NCBI GenBank assembly: GCA_050084515.1
Contig: CM114274.1
Location: 37,200,001 to 37,264,000 of the forward strand
Origin: Blasia pusilla
Taxonomy: Eukaryota; Marchantiophyta; Marchantiopsida; Blasiales
DNA: 64,000 nucleotides
Reading direction: 5' to 3'
Made by a program: the position numbers and the translations under genes. Shown here one piece after another: positions 1-11,884 of the stretch (position 1 is its first letter; the number at the start of each line of letters is the position of its first letter). The notes under the pieces are model-generated. The model saw only the letters and a program-made list of their open reading frames with translations. It was not told where the DNA came from and did no database searches.

Positions 1-1254
1 ACCTCACTACATCTTCAATTGACGCCGTTAATTCTGCCCCCGTTCTTGATGGTAAATCAAACACTTGCCAAAGCCTCAATGGACCAATTCAGCCTTTCTC
101 GCGTTCGAGCGACCTCACTAGCTCTTCAATTCACGTCGGTTTTATTTCTTTCGACAATGGTAAGTTTGACTTGGCTCGGAATCCCAACTGGAAGATGCCT
201 CCATGACTCCTCCACTTTAGAGCATTCTACTTAAGACTTAGTCCTCCAGTTCAGAAATTCTTTTCCCAAAGAGTTGTATACACCACATGAATCCACATTT
301 CAGTTTATGAACGCGTTTGTTTTGAAAAACAAAGGAGTACCACCATTTCCGGCAGTTTCCTATAGGAGTCCTTACAAACAATGAAACTGGAATTTCTGAT
401 TTTAAGCGATTTACTCGTAAGTGAGATCTCCCTTAACAATCGTTTAGCCCTCGAGGATATGAGTATGGGGGCCTCCTCTTTTCTCTTTACTCATACGTTC
501 CATACGTTCCCGTGTGGCCTTCGTGAGTCCCTCTCTTCTTTAATCTCCGATGGGTTCCCAATCTCCTTTTTCCTCTCCTCTCCTCGATATGGATATGTTT
601 CGTTTTCTAGAGAGAAACTTGTTGTTACCGCTGTCTGAAGATTTCTTTTTCCTCTTTGCTATCTTATCCTCCTACGCTAGCCGGATGACAACCCCTAATG
701 CCGGTGTATGGAGATCTAGATTACTAGTCTTATAACCCTCTTGTAAATTTATATCTATTTTGTAAGAAAATTATTGACACGTGATAATTGAACACCAAGA
801 AAATGTTCCAGAAAAAAAATTGAATTTATTTTAATATGCATTACTGATGGTATATCCTATTTTAAAGACCTGCAGGAATTGTTCGTTTCGAAAAAATAAT
901 AAATAATATAGAAAAATAATGTGAAGGGTCTATCCAAGGACCCACAGACAGCGGAGAAAGATTTGAACCGCGAAATCCCGACCTATCTGCCCTCTATAGA
1001 CTAGTTCCATGACGTACATATTTACCCGAACGACCCGAACCAACGCGTTGGTCCCTGCTGATATCGGTGTTTCCCGATTCAGAAGCCGGTCACCTGTCTC
1101 TCACCAAATCCACTGTTTCTTTGGGGGCAACGATTCCCCCCTATGTTTTCTAACGTTTCTTACACGTCCGGACGGACGGCGTCAGAAATCCCCCAAACCA
1201 ATCGGCGGAGCGCCGGTAATTCACGTCAACACTGTCCATTCGCGATGCACAGTA

Positions 1255-1283
1255 AATTTCCCGGCGACAAGCGCCGGGAAATT
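1255..1283. other. Perfect 12-bp GC-rich hairpin
   Basis: Two arms, AATTTCCCGGCG at 1255-1266 and its exact reverse complement at 1272-1283, are separated by the 5-nt loop ACAAG. There is no coding context and no U-run after it, so nothing says terminator or RNA gene. Confidence 0.7.
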
Positions 1284-2322
1284 GAAATACAACGGTGCAG
1301 ATTCAGGCCAATCCGACTGACAAACGCGCTGAGAAAGTTGTACGTGGCACCTAGTAATTCGTACTTCGGAAGAGTGAGCACGCACAGTACCGGAACGAAA
1401 AAGTTCAACCTACTCGGAAACAGGAATCGAAGAAAAGTTCGCATGATTCGTTCGCTTTATCTGGTCCCTAACCTAAGGAAAAGTTCGATGCTGGGGTGGA
1501 CACCGTGCAGGAGACCCGAGTCGCCGGACTCGGCAAACCAGCGGTCGTGAGGAAAAAGAACCAAGGAAAAAGACTTTATCCAGTGTGAAACGACAAGAGT
1601 GAGGCAGAGAAGCGAGAATCTCTCCGGTAAAGGCAAGGGAAGGTTTAGTCCGCTTAAGGACCCGGTCCCATGCGGCCGAGGTCGCCAGGACCAGGACCCG
1701 GCCCCAGGTTCCGGATCTTTTCAATCGGACGTCGTGGGACCCGAAACCAATTCGCCAAAGTGGCGACCATTTTACCTCCTATTCCCAACAGACAAGAACC
1801 GGCTCCCTGCCGAGTCGCAGCGACCCCGACTGCGACTTGGCCGGGAGCATAGGACCGGGTCCTAAGTGACTCTAATCTGGCTGTTCTGAGGTGAGAAATC
1901 TGGATTCCCGATGAGAGAGACCGACTAGTAGTAGTCACGGAAGAAAGGATTAATTAGTAGCACGCCTAGTGGATACGAGAACGGTAGCAGTCAAGCGATG
2001 ACTGCTTTGCAGGAAGTGAGATACGACAGGTCCTGAAGAAAAAAAACGAAGATGGTGTGGGCGCCGTGAGCGCGAGAGAAATGGCTATACCTCTGGATGG
2101 AAGACAGAAGAGAGAAACATTATTGTCCGGGTAGGAGAATCCACGGTCACTACGGTTCCCAGTGCATTACAGACGAGAACGTAAACAGAGCCTCGCAGTC
2201 GCTGCGTCAGGGTCACGACTCAGGAGGGTGAAAAATCTCGAGCACCAGCGTATGCGAGAGCTTGTGTTGGTGGTGGTGTGGGGTGCTTTCGGTTTGGTAT
2301 ATAGCGAAAGACGGAGGAGAGA

Positions 2323-2345
2323 GGGAGGGAGGGAGGATGCGAGGG
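2323..2345 (+). other. G-quadruplex-like purine tract
   Basis: Four GGG runs occur in 23 bases (2323-2325, 2327-2329, 2331-2333, 2343-2345) with loops of 1, 1 and 9 nt. This fits a loose G-quadruplex pattern. The surrounding stretch is a GAGGGAGG-type purine repeat. Confidence 0.4.
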
Positions 2346-3345
2346 AGGCAGGGGAGAGTAATAATGGTAACGCGAGTCACATGTGAGACTCGATGACGGC
2401 AGCGAGGAGCGGGGGGGAGACGCTGGCTAATGATGAGGATGAGCGTCGGGTTTGGGAACGGAATGGATTGAGCGGAGGAATGGGAGGGGAGGACATCCCG
2501 TCGTCGCGAGCTAGAAACGAAGGGACCATCGTCGTTGTGTAGCGGCATGCTCGGGAGAGGGATCGTCCGCCGTCGATGGCTGCGCGCGTTTGAACACAGG
2601 CAGGAGGTTCGGACTTGCATTGATTGCAGGTACGTTGTCCTGATGAGGGAGTGGGCAGGCGAGTTCCTCAATTCATGTAGAGCCGGAACTGGGAAATGTT
2701 GGACTGCATGCACGAAAGGTGGAATTCAGAGGGCGGTGCCTGGACTGAACATACAATACGTGAACGCGAGGAAGTCGATGCGAGTCTGTATAGTTCGAAC
2801 TTCGATAGATAACATACATGATATATCTAGATAGATAGGGTCTGTATGGTTCGATAGATAGTAAAACACGCAGGACGGTCTGACTTCCAGGGGACTTGAC
2901 CGGGACCGTAGCTCCAAGACATGACAGTCAGGGCAGGCCGCTCGGTTCCGGAAGAGGAAACTATATCTGAGAGGTCGAGTACTCTGCTCTGAAACATCTC
3001 TTAATCTTCCAGGCAAGAGAATGGAATCTGCGATCGATCGGGTAATAAGTCTTCGGGACTACAGCAAGCCCGGTCTTGTCAAACCTTGTATCTCTCTCTC
3101 TCTGCGGATTGCAGCGAAGGTCCCGGAGGTGAAAGTACACTGTACTGCAGGACCGATCTGACCATTCCTTCCCCGTCAGATAAAGTCAGGGCTACTGGCA
3201 GAACGCGGAATTTCTGTCATGTAACTCACTTTAGGCGCCTGTCACCAACGCGCAATTCTCTGTCATGTCATTCTGCGTCTGCGTCCTCCACATTCTTCAA
3301 ATGTCCTGCTTTCCTGTCACAGTTTCTCTCGCGCTAGGCGGGCTC

Positions 3346-3480
3346 CTTTGTGGGAGCGTGCCATCTGCAAAGCCCTCCAACACTCTGTTTCCTCCTCTGC
3401 TGTGGAAGCGTGCCAAATGTGCACCCCTCTTACTCTCGCTTTCCTCCTCCGCTGTGGAAGCGTGCCATATGTGGACCGCT
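3346..3480. repeat. Tandem repeat, three units of 52 bp
   Basis: The word GTGG(A/G)AGCGTGCCA recurs at 3350, 3402 and 3454, exactly 52 bp apart, each preceded by a related CTCCT-rich segment. The units are imperfect. An open frame runs across them (3350-3835) but its protein resembles nothing I know. Confidence 0.75.
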
Positions 3481-6204
3481 GTTACGTAACCTGCGTTCCC
3501 TTCTCACGTGGAGTGCACTCGGGACTCAGGCTTCTACCGCAGCAAGCCTGACGCTTGTCCTTCCGTATGAACCCCTCCCATTTAATGTACGCGCGGCAAT
3601 TGGAGGCTTACACACATGTGATGCACAGAGCCTTGCTCCATATCTCCTTCCCACAATCAATCTTCGACCTCGTGAAATGATGTTCGAGGAATTTCTCGAT
3701 CTCCCATTGGTCGGAGCGACGTACTTTACACCACACCGGTTCACTAAAACCGTGTACTCCAGTCTGCCCATCCTCCCACCTCTGTCTGCAACCCTGGCAG
3801 CAGTCTCCCGAATCTCCGTTCCAATCGGAACCTGATCTAATTCAGCCGGCGCATTAACACCGCCTGCCGACTCTCCTCCATTGCTTACTTGCGTGTACCG
3901 TTACTACCGTTGTAATGCCTGTCTCTCGATGCGATCCTTCAACCCGCTTCAAGCGTGGAATTCTTATGACCATTTCAAGCTGACGTGCAGTGGTGCACTT
4001 CGCTGTTTCATCCCCCTTTTCTTTATTCATGCTCCGTACTCCCAGCCAGAATGTTCTCCATTTCAGCCGTAGACGTCGTCCTCCAGGTTTTCATGAACCA
4101 GGCTCCTTGGCCTGTTGCCATTTCAACCCTAACCCTAATTCCGCGAGGTCTTATGCACTCGTTGTCATGTGGCACTTGCCTGGATCGAACACGACACACC
4201 GCCAATGGAGACCGTACAGACAAACTGAGCAGTAGCAATTAATGCTGGGAACAAGTGCTAATGACGAGAGCAGACCACGGGTCAGTGCAGGTAATCGAAG
4301 GGGGTTAGCAAGGGTCGTCTCAAATTTCAATCGGGGGTAGGATGATTTCCAAGGCGCCATTTACGTCGGGCTTGGAGAGATTATTGAACGGACTGCGCAT
4401 GCGGGGGAAGGACTACGATGTAAAGTGTAGACAATAAATACGCATATCAAGGCTTATCTGCGAGCCGAGCCGAGGCTAGTCCCGGCATTCTTTGTAAAAC
4501 CAGCCGACAGAATTTAGAAATTTCTGATAGGAATCTGAAAGTTGAAGCAGATTGCCGGCATCAACTGACGTGTTTTTTCTTGTAAAATTACGAAATTCCC
4601 GACTGGGATTTGCAAATCGCTGACCCGGGATGACTTCCTGTCCAGAACTCCCGGTATGTGTAAAGTAGAGCACTGCCTGAGTCCAAGCGAACTATCGACC
4701 TCGCAGACATCCCTTGAAGTCTTGAAGAGCGGGGCCGCCATAAATATGTCACAGAGATAATCACAGAACACACTAGATAAGTTCCACGGTCGGTAGAATG
4801 CTCGACACGAAGCGCCCGGAGACGCCCGGCGGTAATTGAAATTTTGAACTTACACCGGCACGGTGATGATGATTCTTTCTGTCCTCGTAGAAACTGAAAT
4901 TCGGAGATGAGTACAAACCTTACAAACACAATTAAAAATAGTAATTTTATCATAATGAACGAGAGAGCAGCGTCACTCAGAGCCCAAACAGCCAGTGCGG
5001 GGCTTTTCGGCTTCTCTCCCAGCCCATGACTTTAATGTTCGTTCTCGGAAGAACTTGTCATCGGACGCCCCCTCCTTCGTCAGATTCGTCTCTCCCTTGT
5101 TCTGCTTGTTTCTGCCTCCCCCTTCTCCGTTCAATGTATCATACGTATATTAGGAAGCTATACCTAGACACGCAGTATAGGTCCAAGCGCAGTAGTCAAG
5201 GGCTCCTGCCTTAATGCTATTCGCAAGGTATTCTCTCCAACATCTTCTATGCTCGAAGATGTTGACTCTTTTTTCGTCCCGTCTTGATGCTCCTTACAAT
5301 GAGTACTTCCGATCTAAACATTGATATATGGTTAAAGCCGTCGTCTGTACAAACAGCCCCTAAAATCGGGAAGCGATCAATTAGGAGGAGGAAGCTGTGA
5401 ACACCACCGTTCCGATGGGGGGAAACAGAACTTGGCCGCCGCGGAGCACACTCTACCTCTCCAAACAGATATGAACTTCGCCATGCTTTCTTGTCCCTAG
5501 GGTTAGGATCTGCAGAATCTCCATGGATGAAATTTCCATGCACTCGCGTTAGGAATACTTGAGAATTTGGGAGCTTCTCGATTGCCCTGCCGCATATCAT
5601 TGCAAACCAAAATATTGGGACGGGTGTGTTCATGCATAATCTCTTATGTATCTCATATTCGTCTTATAGTTATTTTTAAATAGAAACAGAATATCAGATC
5701 TGCTGTTGAACGGTAACTTCTCCCTTTATGGAGAACTCTGAGCCATGAATCTAATTTCATTACGCAATCATAAACTACAATGCACAAAGGGGTTTTATGT
5801 GTTCAACATGTATCATGTTTGAAGGGTGTTATCCAATTCATTACTAAAAATAATTTGTTATGTCTATTAAAAATTTTGGGTTATTAAATCTTTCTACATA
5901 TACCATTCATCTATTAACGGGATGGTTTTCAGATGATGACACGAGAGAATTCACCACTTGTATCTTGAATCGTGCCATGGGTAGGAGAAAGGGGGGCATT
6001 CAAGTAACGGGGCGATAGGAACCATGGAGTGGACCGGACTTCGCATGGTCCCCTCATTGGTCCTAACTAGTTTCATTTAAGATCTTTTTTCTTTTCTCCA
6101 ACGATTCTAACACCATCTCTTTCACTCTACCAAAATCTGCACAAATCAATTATTGAATCTCACGTGGCAATTCAAAATTGTAAATGCGTTATATTTTATC
6201 TTAT
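3481..6204. other. No recognisable gene
   Basis: No domain is identifiable. The longest frame, a 128-codon minus-strand one at 5247-5633, has no familiar motif. Two telomere-type units (AACCCTAACCCTAA) lie at 4125-4138, too few to mark a telomere tract. Composition becomes strongly AT-rich after about 5650. Confidence 0.45.
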
Positions 6205-7368
6205 CGATTTGTTATTTTATCTTATTGTGCATATCGTGTTTAGATTTATGCTTATAAGTGTAATCATGCAATGTAATGATATCTAATTTATGGTTTATAG
6301 AAAGAACAATAATTTGAGCATTTAATAAGATAAAAGGAGATTTTTTATTGTGAGGTGCATATAGCATATTAGTATTATATTCATAGATGATCTTTCATAA
6401 TCTCGCTATATGCCATATGCTCATGTTGACACGTGGCTAAGGTCTCACAAAATGCAATAATTAAATGGAAGTATAGGAAATGAAATCACTGCACTAAATT
6501 TTATTTGGTAATTTCCAATTTTTACTCTACACGAGTTATGCACTAATACAAAGTAAATGGCATATAAATTGTGTCCAAAAATTGAAAGAGCTTGAAACAT
6601 AAAATATATAGATATTTTTATACAATGTGGATAATGTGTGCAAACTAGGGCCTCTCGTTTTTTTCTCATATTGAGTTGAACTTAGTGGATGAAATAAATT
6701 TTTATGACCATCAAGGTTGCATATGGACAAAGTCTGTGTCCACGTACATGTCCGTGGACTTACGTCCGTCCTATGGAAGGACTTGTCCAGGTTGTTCCCA
6801 ACTTCCCCCTCTTTCTCGTCGATTTGTTATTTTATCTTATTGTGCATATCATGTTTACAATAGATTTATGCTTATGAAGGTAATCATGCAATGTAATGAT
6901 ATCTAATTTAGGGTTTATAGAAAGAACAATAATTTGAGGTTTTAATAAGATAAAAGGATATGGTTTATTGCGAGGTACATATAGCATACTAGTATTATAT
7001 TCATAGATGATCTTTAATAATCTAACTATATGTCATATGCTCATGTTGACATGCGGCTAAACCTCTAAGGTCTTACAAAATGCAATAATCAAATAGAAGT
7101 CTAGAAAAATGAAATCACTATACTAAATTTTGTTTGGTTATTTCCAAGTTTTACTCTGCACGAGTTACGCACTAGGACGAAGTAAATGGAATATAAATTG
7201 CGTCCAAAAATTTAAAGAGCTTGAAACATAAAGTATATAGATATTTTCATACAATGTGGATAATGTGTGCAAACTAGGGTCTCTCATTTTTTTCTCATAT
7301 CGAGTTGAACTTAGTGGACAAAATAAATTTTCATAACCATCAACGTTACATATGGACAAAGTCTGTGT
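6205..7368. repeat. Tandem direct duplication, about 615-bp period
   Basis: The segment 6205-6750 is repeated as 6820-7368 in the same orientation with scattered substitutions and small indels. Both copies begin at CGATTTGTTATTTTATC and end near ACAAAGTCTGTGTCC. The AT-rich unit has no conserved coding. Each copy ends in a GGAC/GTCC-rich palindromic segment that also occurs around 18.6-18.8 kb and 22.6-22.7 kb, so the unit is probably a decayed mobile element duplicated locally. Confidence 0.8.
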
Positions 7369-7800
7369 CCGCATGCCAGGAAATATGTACGGATATGGAA
7401 GTCCACATACAAACAAGAAGTCTTTTCTTGGATATTGAATATTTAAACTCTCTATTCCATCTATGTGGAAGTGGAATCTTTAAAAGAGATTACCAAATTA
7501 TCATTATTTATTTATTTATTATTACACACCTCAAATAAGCTCTTTATGATTGATTGAGAGGTTTAGAGAAGGTTTTAGGATTTGGATTCTTTGGAAATTT
7601 TATTTGAGTTACCTAATTGTCATTTCAAAAAAATCACCTAAAATAATCTCTTTACTACTAGATCCATAAGAAGGCTTAAGGAGAGTAATAGAGACATCTT
7701 CACCCTTTAACTAAGAAAATGGCCTTCGGATAAAGACAAGCTATAAGCCCAGATATCCTTACAAAAACTATTTTATATAAAATCTTAGAATGATTTTCTA
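7369..7800. other. AT-rich DNA, nothing recognised
   Basis: This stretch is AT-rich, with short TTTA repeats near 7505-7525. I see no gene, RNA gene or repeat that I can name. Confidence 0.5.
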
Positions 7801-7968
7801 ATATCATTTATCCAACTATATCATTTAATCTTAGAAAATCTTAAATCTTAGAAAATCATCATAATGATACTAAAAATGATTTTCTAATATCTTAAATCCA
7901 AATATATCTGTTAATCTTAGAAAATCTTAAAGAATGATTAACTGATATATTTGGATAAATGATGGTAA
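7801..7968. repeat. MITE-like nested inverted repeat
   Basis: The 20-base arms at 7897-7916 and 7936-7955 are inverted with one mismatch. A longer imperfect pair is formed by 7801-7830 and 7936-7968. The word CTTAGAAAATCTTA is repeated directly between the arms. Its size, AT-richness and nested arms suggest a miniature inverted-repeat element, but no target-site duplication is clear. Confidence 0.5.
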
Positions 7969-9110
7969 TTTGAAGAAGTCTTTGAGAACTTGAGCGTGAT
8001 AACTTGATGAATAAAATAAGAAGAGAGATAAAAATAGGGATTTTCACTTGATTTAATAATAATAACATAAAATTTAAAGTAAGAAAAAAAATTTAAGACA
8101 CAAAGAGGATAAAGTATTAGAATTATTAAGCATATAAAAATTAATTAATATATTCACAATATCATCCTAGATAAATTCTTTGCGATAGATTTTGTCTTTT
8201 TATTAATATGGGATCCTAAGCATGAAGTAATCAAATAGTATAAAAATATAAAATATAAGTAGAGTAGGCTAACTAAAAGAGATAGCGGAGAAATCCCACT
8301 ATAAAGTTTACAACAAGCTATTTATAGTTATAAAATATATGTATACTAGTGTAAGTTTGTGCACTGCATGAGTTCAAATAACCTCCCATAATTAATTCTT
8401 AGAATTTTCGATTTTCATTTTCAATTAATTTCAAACAAAACTCTTGGTTCATAAAGCGAGTCATCTTATTAATTGAAAGTGCCAAGTTTCAAGAAGAGAG
8501 GTGTTTGCAAAATGAAAGCGCACTCTCCAAAACTAATATAGATTAGGATATAGAAATGCAATAGAAAACCACCTAAAAGAGATCCTTTCGATACTATATG
8601 ACTTATACCTAGTCTTGTACACCTACTTGTTGCAAATTATATGCCCCTCCTTTGGCTTCTCAAGAGTCTCAACCAAAGTTCAAGTTTGATTCCTTCGAAT
8701 ATTGTCCATCTCCATCTATAGTGTCTATCTCCATCTATATGAAACATGAAGAGTTTCATCCCAACATATAAGGTCTTTCATCCTCAAAGTTTCTAGCCTT
8801 GTTGACAAGATGTACAGAAGTTCAGTTTTTCTACCTTACTCTCTTAAATCTCTTTGCATGTGTATTTACCGTATCAATGTTCCATAGATTCATCATCAAA
8901 GAGTTGCTTCATCCACTTATGATGTGATGATTGATGTGTATTTACTTCAACCACTTTATCATCTCCATTATTGTTTAGTTTCAACTTAATACTATACATG
9001 TTCTACATATTCTACTAAACTCCTCAGTTATATAATTAGTATGTATTATGTTAAAATAATACTATATATATTTTGTATATTTTTGCTCATATGTTAAACT
9101 CCTCAATTGC
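7969..9110. other. AT-rich intergenic DNA, probably decayed retroelement
   Basis: No coding is recognised. A segment around 8460-8560 shares a short stretch (GCACTCTCCAA followed by AATATAGATTA) with 14840-14910, so it is dispersed repeat DNA. It adjoins the retroelement remains that start near 9.1 kb. Confidence 0.4.
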
Positions 9111-9127
9111 TACCCAAACATATGTGT

Positions 9128-9331
9128 CAAGTTCTTATGGTTCTAAGACATTTCGCAAACTTCTTTCTTGGTCTTGAGCAACCATTTCTCTCATCCAAAC
9201 TCTTCTTTCTACAATCCTTGATAATATGATCTATCTTATCACAATAGAAGCATTTGGAAACGTTATTTGGAAATATTTTTATGACCTTTGAATTGGAATC
9301 ATGATTCTTTCCTCTTTGTAAGTTGAGAGTA
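9128..9331 (-). pseudogene. Retrotransposon gag zinc-knuckle fragment
   Basis: Read on the minus strand, an open stretch of about 65 codons contains a perfect CCHC zinc knuckle, CFYCDKIDHIIKDC (9211-9252), with spacing C-x2-C-x4-H-x4-C and a Lys/Arg-rich tail. Zinc knuckles of this spacing sit at the nucleocapsid end of retrotransposon Gag and bind the genomic RNA. The style is closer to Ty1/copia Gag, but no protease follows, so the family is inferred. It is an isolated fragment ended by a stop codon. Confidence 0.6.
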
Positions 9332-9689
9332 GGGCATTGCTATTAGTTGAGTTGCTATTATGGTAGTAGCAATGCTCGTATGATATTGAGAGTCATGACA
9401 TAAGAAATTACATTCATGGTGATAAAATATAGGACATCAATATTTTTTCATATCCACACTATTAATAGAACAAGATCGATATCACTAGTTTACACGGTAT
9501 GTGGACAGCTCACAATGACTCTTAGATTTAAATCAACCATTATGACCATCTCCATATCTCAAACTATTTGAGAACACTTCTTATCTGAACTTCTAAAGTG
9601 TATCGTTACACCAATCTTACTTTCCTCCGTGTCTTTATTCAATAGAAGATACTCATCACGATTCAATAGAGTCATCCTCCAAGGATTCC

Positions 9690-10283
9690 TCGTGATCGAG
9701 GATGTTTCAGGTTTGAATTTAATCTAATGATCCACATCTCACATAGACGGGAACACTTCTAAAAGTTCCTCGATCAAGACATCCCCAAATCCCCCCAAGT
9801 ATGGAAATTCTATGGTTTCCTTTCAGTTCTTTCTTTAGTGTTGCCACATCCAATCCATACTCCACATCTTTCAAGTTGATTCCCCAATATTAGAGTCCAC
9901 CCTTGTGACCCTTTTCAAATTTCTTGGCCAAAATCAGTTGAGCAACGTGCTTTACTTTATCAATCCTTTAAGGATGTGAAATTGGACTTTGCATCTCAAG
10001 AATCCTCATGGTGTTTTCGTCACCAAGAGGAACCTCTAATATGCCTTTGGCTCATATACTTATTATTGCATGTGTACTAAAAAACCCAAGTGATAAAATC
10101 ATATTTATGCCACAAAATCTAAAATTAAAAACTTTCATTAGGATTAAGCTTGGCTTCTATTCCTATAATCATCATCTTAATGTTCAACATTTGGGTTGAT
10201 TTGATTCCAGCGTGTCCGTCCGCATAGATCATATATTGGGGTTGTTATGTGTTGATTATTGACATTCCTAACCTCTCAACTAC
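9690..10283 (-). repeat. Gypsy protease-region repeat, copy A
   Basis: This segment is a diverged direct copy of 13048-13651. Shared landmarks, in plus-strand reading, include AAATTTCTTGGCCAAAATCA, AGAGGAACCTCT and CCTAACCTCTC or its variant. Within the minus-strand element it lies immediately 3' of and overlapping the aspartic-protease remnant. Both copies are full of stops. Confidence 0.7.
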
Positions 10284-10466
10284 CTTGAGATCTATGAAGT
10301 TGCAAGTCACCCATGTGTCAATCAAAGCAATTAAAAATTTGTTGGCAATCAATACCTCAACTAGGAATTGGTACTCACGAGTATCTTGATGCAAATCCTT
10401 TGAAGACTCATCACCTTCACTCAACCCATTTTCTAAAGGCTCCCAATTAAGCATGGTAAGTATCAA
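10245..10466 (-). pseudogene. Ty3/gypsy aspartic protease remnant
   Basis: The minus-strand translation contains ALIDTWVTCNFID, which matches the active-site region of retropepsins. The usual Asp-Thr-Gly-Ala is changed to Asp-Thr-Trp-Val, so the flap-site glycine is lost. It follows the zinc knuckle at about 10.57-10.62 kb and the gag remnant at 10684-11058, in the gag-to-pol order expected for an LTR retrotransposon. In active elements this protease cuts the Gag-Pol polyprotein. This copy is clearly dead. Confidence 0.65.
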
Positions 10467-10499
10467 GGCATTATTCCCTCTTACGAGGTTAATGTCCTC

Positions 10500-11058
10500 G
10501 TGCTTGCTGATTGCTTTTGCTCACTAAAATTGTAGTCCAACCTTCCAAGCACTGGCCCTTTTACCTTGGGGCACTCCGGCTTGAAATAACCAAGATCACT
10601 GCACACATAACACTCTCTAGTGCCTAGTTCATTCGAGGTCGACCCTTGCAACTTGGTGAATATTAAGCTTTAAACCTTTTGGATTATGACCCTGTGTACG
10701 GCCTTATCTCATCGAGTTTCCTCTTGCTTTCCTTGCCATACAATGCCCCTACCTTTGTAGTGGGGACCATCTTGTCTCGCTTCTCAAGACTCATATCTCC
10801 TGCCACTAGTCGAGTACCCATGTCAATGGCCGTCTTTAGCTTCCCAAAATTGTTTTTTTGCGTAGCACTTTTCTCCCTCAAATTCCATTTCAACTTGGGT
10901 GGCATTGCCTCCACAAATTTGAAGATTTTATTGGGGTGTGAAAAATGATTAATCACAACAATGTCTCTTGGAAATGAGTAATGAAGATCACGATTGAGCC
11001 TTGCGACTACATCTGCACAACCAAATTCTAGCTTGGGTCGCTTGATCTTGAGGTGCAA
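10500..11058 (-). pseudogene. Ty3/gypsy gag remnant with altered zinc knuckle
   Basis: The 124-codon minus-strand frame at 10684-11058 carries the end of a Gag-type region. About 60-110 bases further on, another frame reads CYVCSDLGYFKPEC. This has C-x2-C-x4-x-x4-C spacing with Tyr in place of the zinc-binding His. Gag packages element RNA into virus-like particles. The frame changes between the two parts, and an intervening stop shows this is a relic. The protease remnant lies directly downstream, supporting one gypsy element in minus orientation. Confidence 0.6.
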
Positions 11059-11556
11059 GACACCTTCTCATTTTTTAGGTCAGCATTCCCCAATCCTGAT
11101 CTATGGTATTCAAGACCTTACAAATTTTTTGGAACCTCATCAGTTCATATGCCTCTAATTTCAAAGAGGCCTCAACCCCAACATGGTTCTCAGAACTTGT
11201 TATGTCCCAAAAACATGCTCTACCTTGGTCACCCATTGATTGAGACACTTAATATCCATCTCGCCCCTACACACAAGTTACTTCTTCCTCATGTCTCCTG
11301 ATTGATACCTTTGGGATGAGACTAAAGTTGAGCTACATGCCTTTATGCTCTCCCCAACACATAGTCCATCTAGGCTTGCGGTTGTTCCTTTAGTTCCTCA
11401 AAGATGGCACATTGAAACTCATGTATAATTGAATCCCCAATTGAATGAATCCTTAGGTTGAAAAATTTGAGCATCACATCTCATGAGGTCTAGTTCCTCT
11501 AGTGGGTCGCCAAGAGCCTTGTGTGGGATTTTTTCGTCGATTGGCATTTTGTCCCC

Positions 11557-11588
11557 CATAATCATGAAGAGGGTCCTCTTCATGATTA
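11557..11588. other. Near-perfect 32-bp palindrome
   Basis: Arms of 15 bp, ATAATCATGAAGAGG at 11557-11571 and its exact reverse complement at 11574-11588, are separated by two bases. It lies in decayed retroelement sequence. Confidence 0.8.
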
Positions 11589-11744
11589 TGTTACTCGTTG
11601 AATACACCTATATCCTTGAAATCCCGTGGAAGATTAAGCCCAATAGGCTCATTCTCCACATCCTTTACACTTTCCCCAAGCTAGAGTGGGATGAGATCCA
11701 TAACATTTTTTATACCCCCACGAGGCTTGTCCATGTATTTGGCC

Positions 11745-11884
11745 ATGCCAATCACTACCGCCGAAATTGCCCTAGCCTATTCGGTAGTTTTCTCTAATAT
11801 TACATCATATATGCCAATCACTACCGCCGAAATTGCCCACTAACCCTAGCCTATTCGGTAGTTTTCTCTAATATTACATCATAT
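11745..11884. repeat. Tandem duplication of a 66/74-bp unit
   Basis: The unit 11745-11810 is followed directly by a second copy at 11811-11884. The second differs essentially only by an 8-base insertion after AAATTGCCC. Near identity inside otherwise decayed DNA marks it as recent. Confidence 0.9.

Larger units (their letters stand above)
1..3300. other. No recognisable gene; moderate-GC intergenic DNA
   Basis: I find no conserved domain on either strand. Open frames here are short or have low-complexity Arg/Ser/Pro-rich translations. Base composition shifts from AT-rich (about 740-910) to GC-rich with many CpGs (1000-2500). Visible structure: a 12-bp-stem hairpin at 1255-1283, a G-run cluster at 2323-2345 and short GATA-type repeats around 2800-2860. 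An unrecognised gene or promoter could be hidden here. Confidence 0.5.

Noticed and set aside
920-1005. tRNA-like T-loop (GGTTCAAATC on the minus strand)
   Set aside because: The neighbouring bases do not form a T-stem, acceptor stem or anticodon arm.
3350-3835. 161-codon open frame
   Set aside because: No domain or familiar block, and it runs through a 52-bp tandem repeat whose period breaks the reading frame pattern. Treated as chance.
4125-4138. Telomere repeats
   Set aside because: Only two units of AACCCTA; no array.
5247-5633. 128-codon minus-strand open frame
   Set aside because: No motif and no supporting context.
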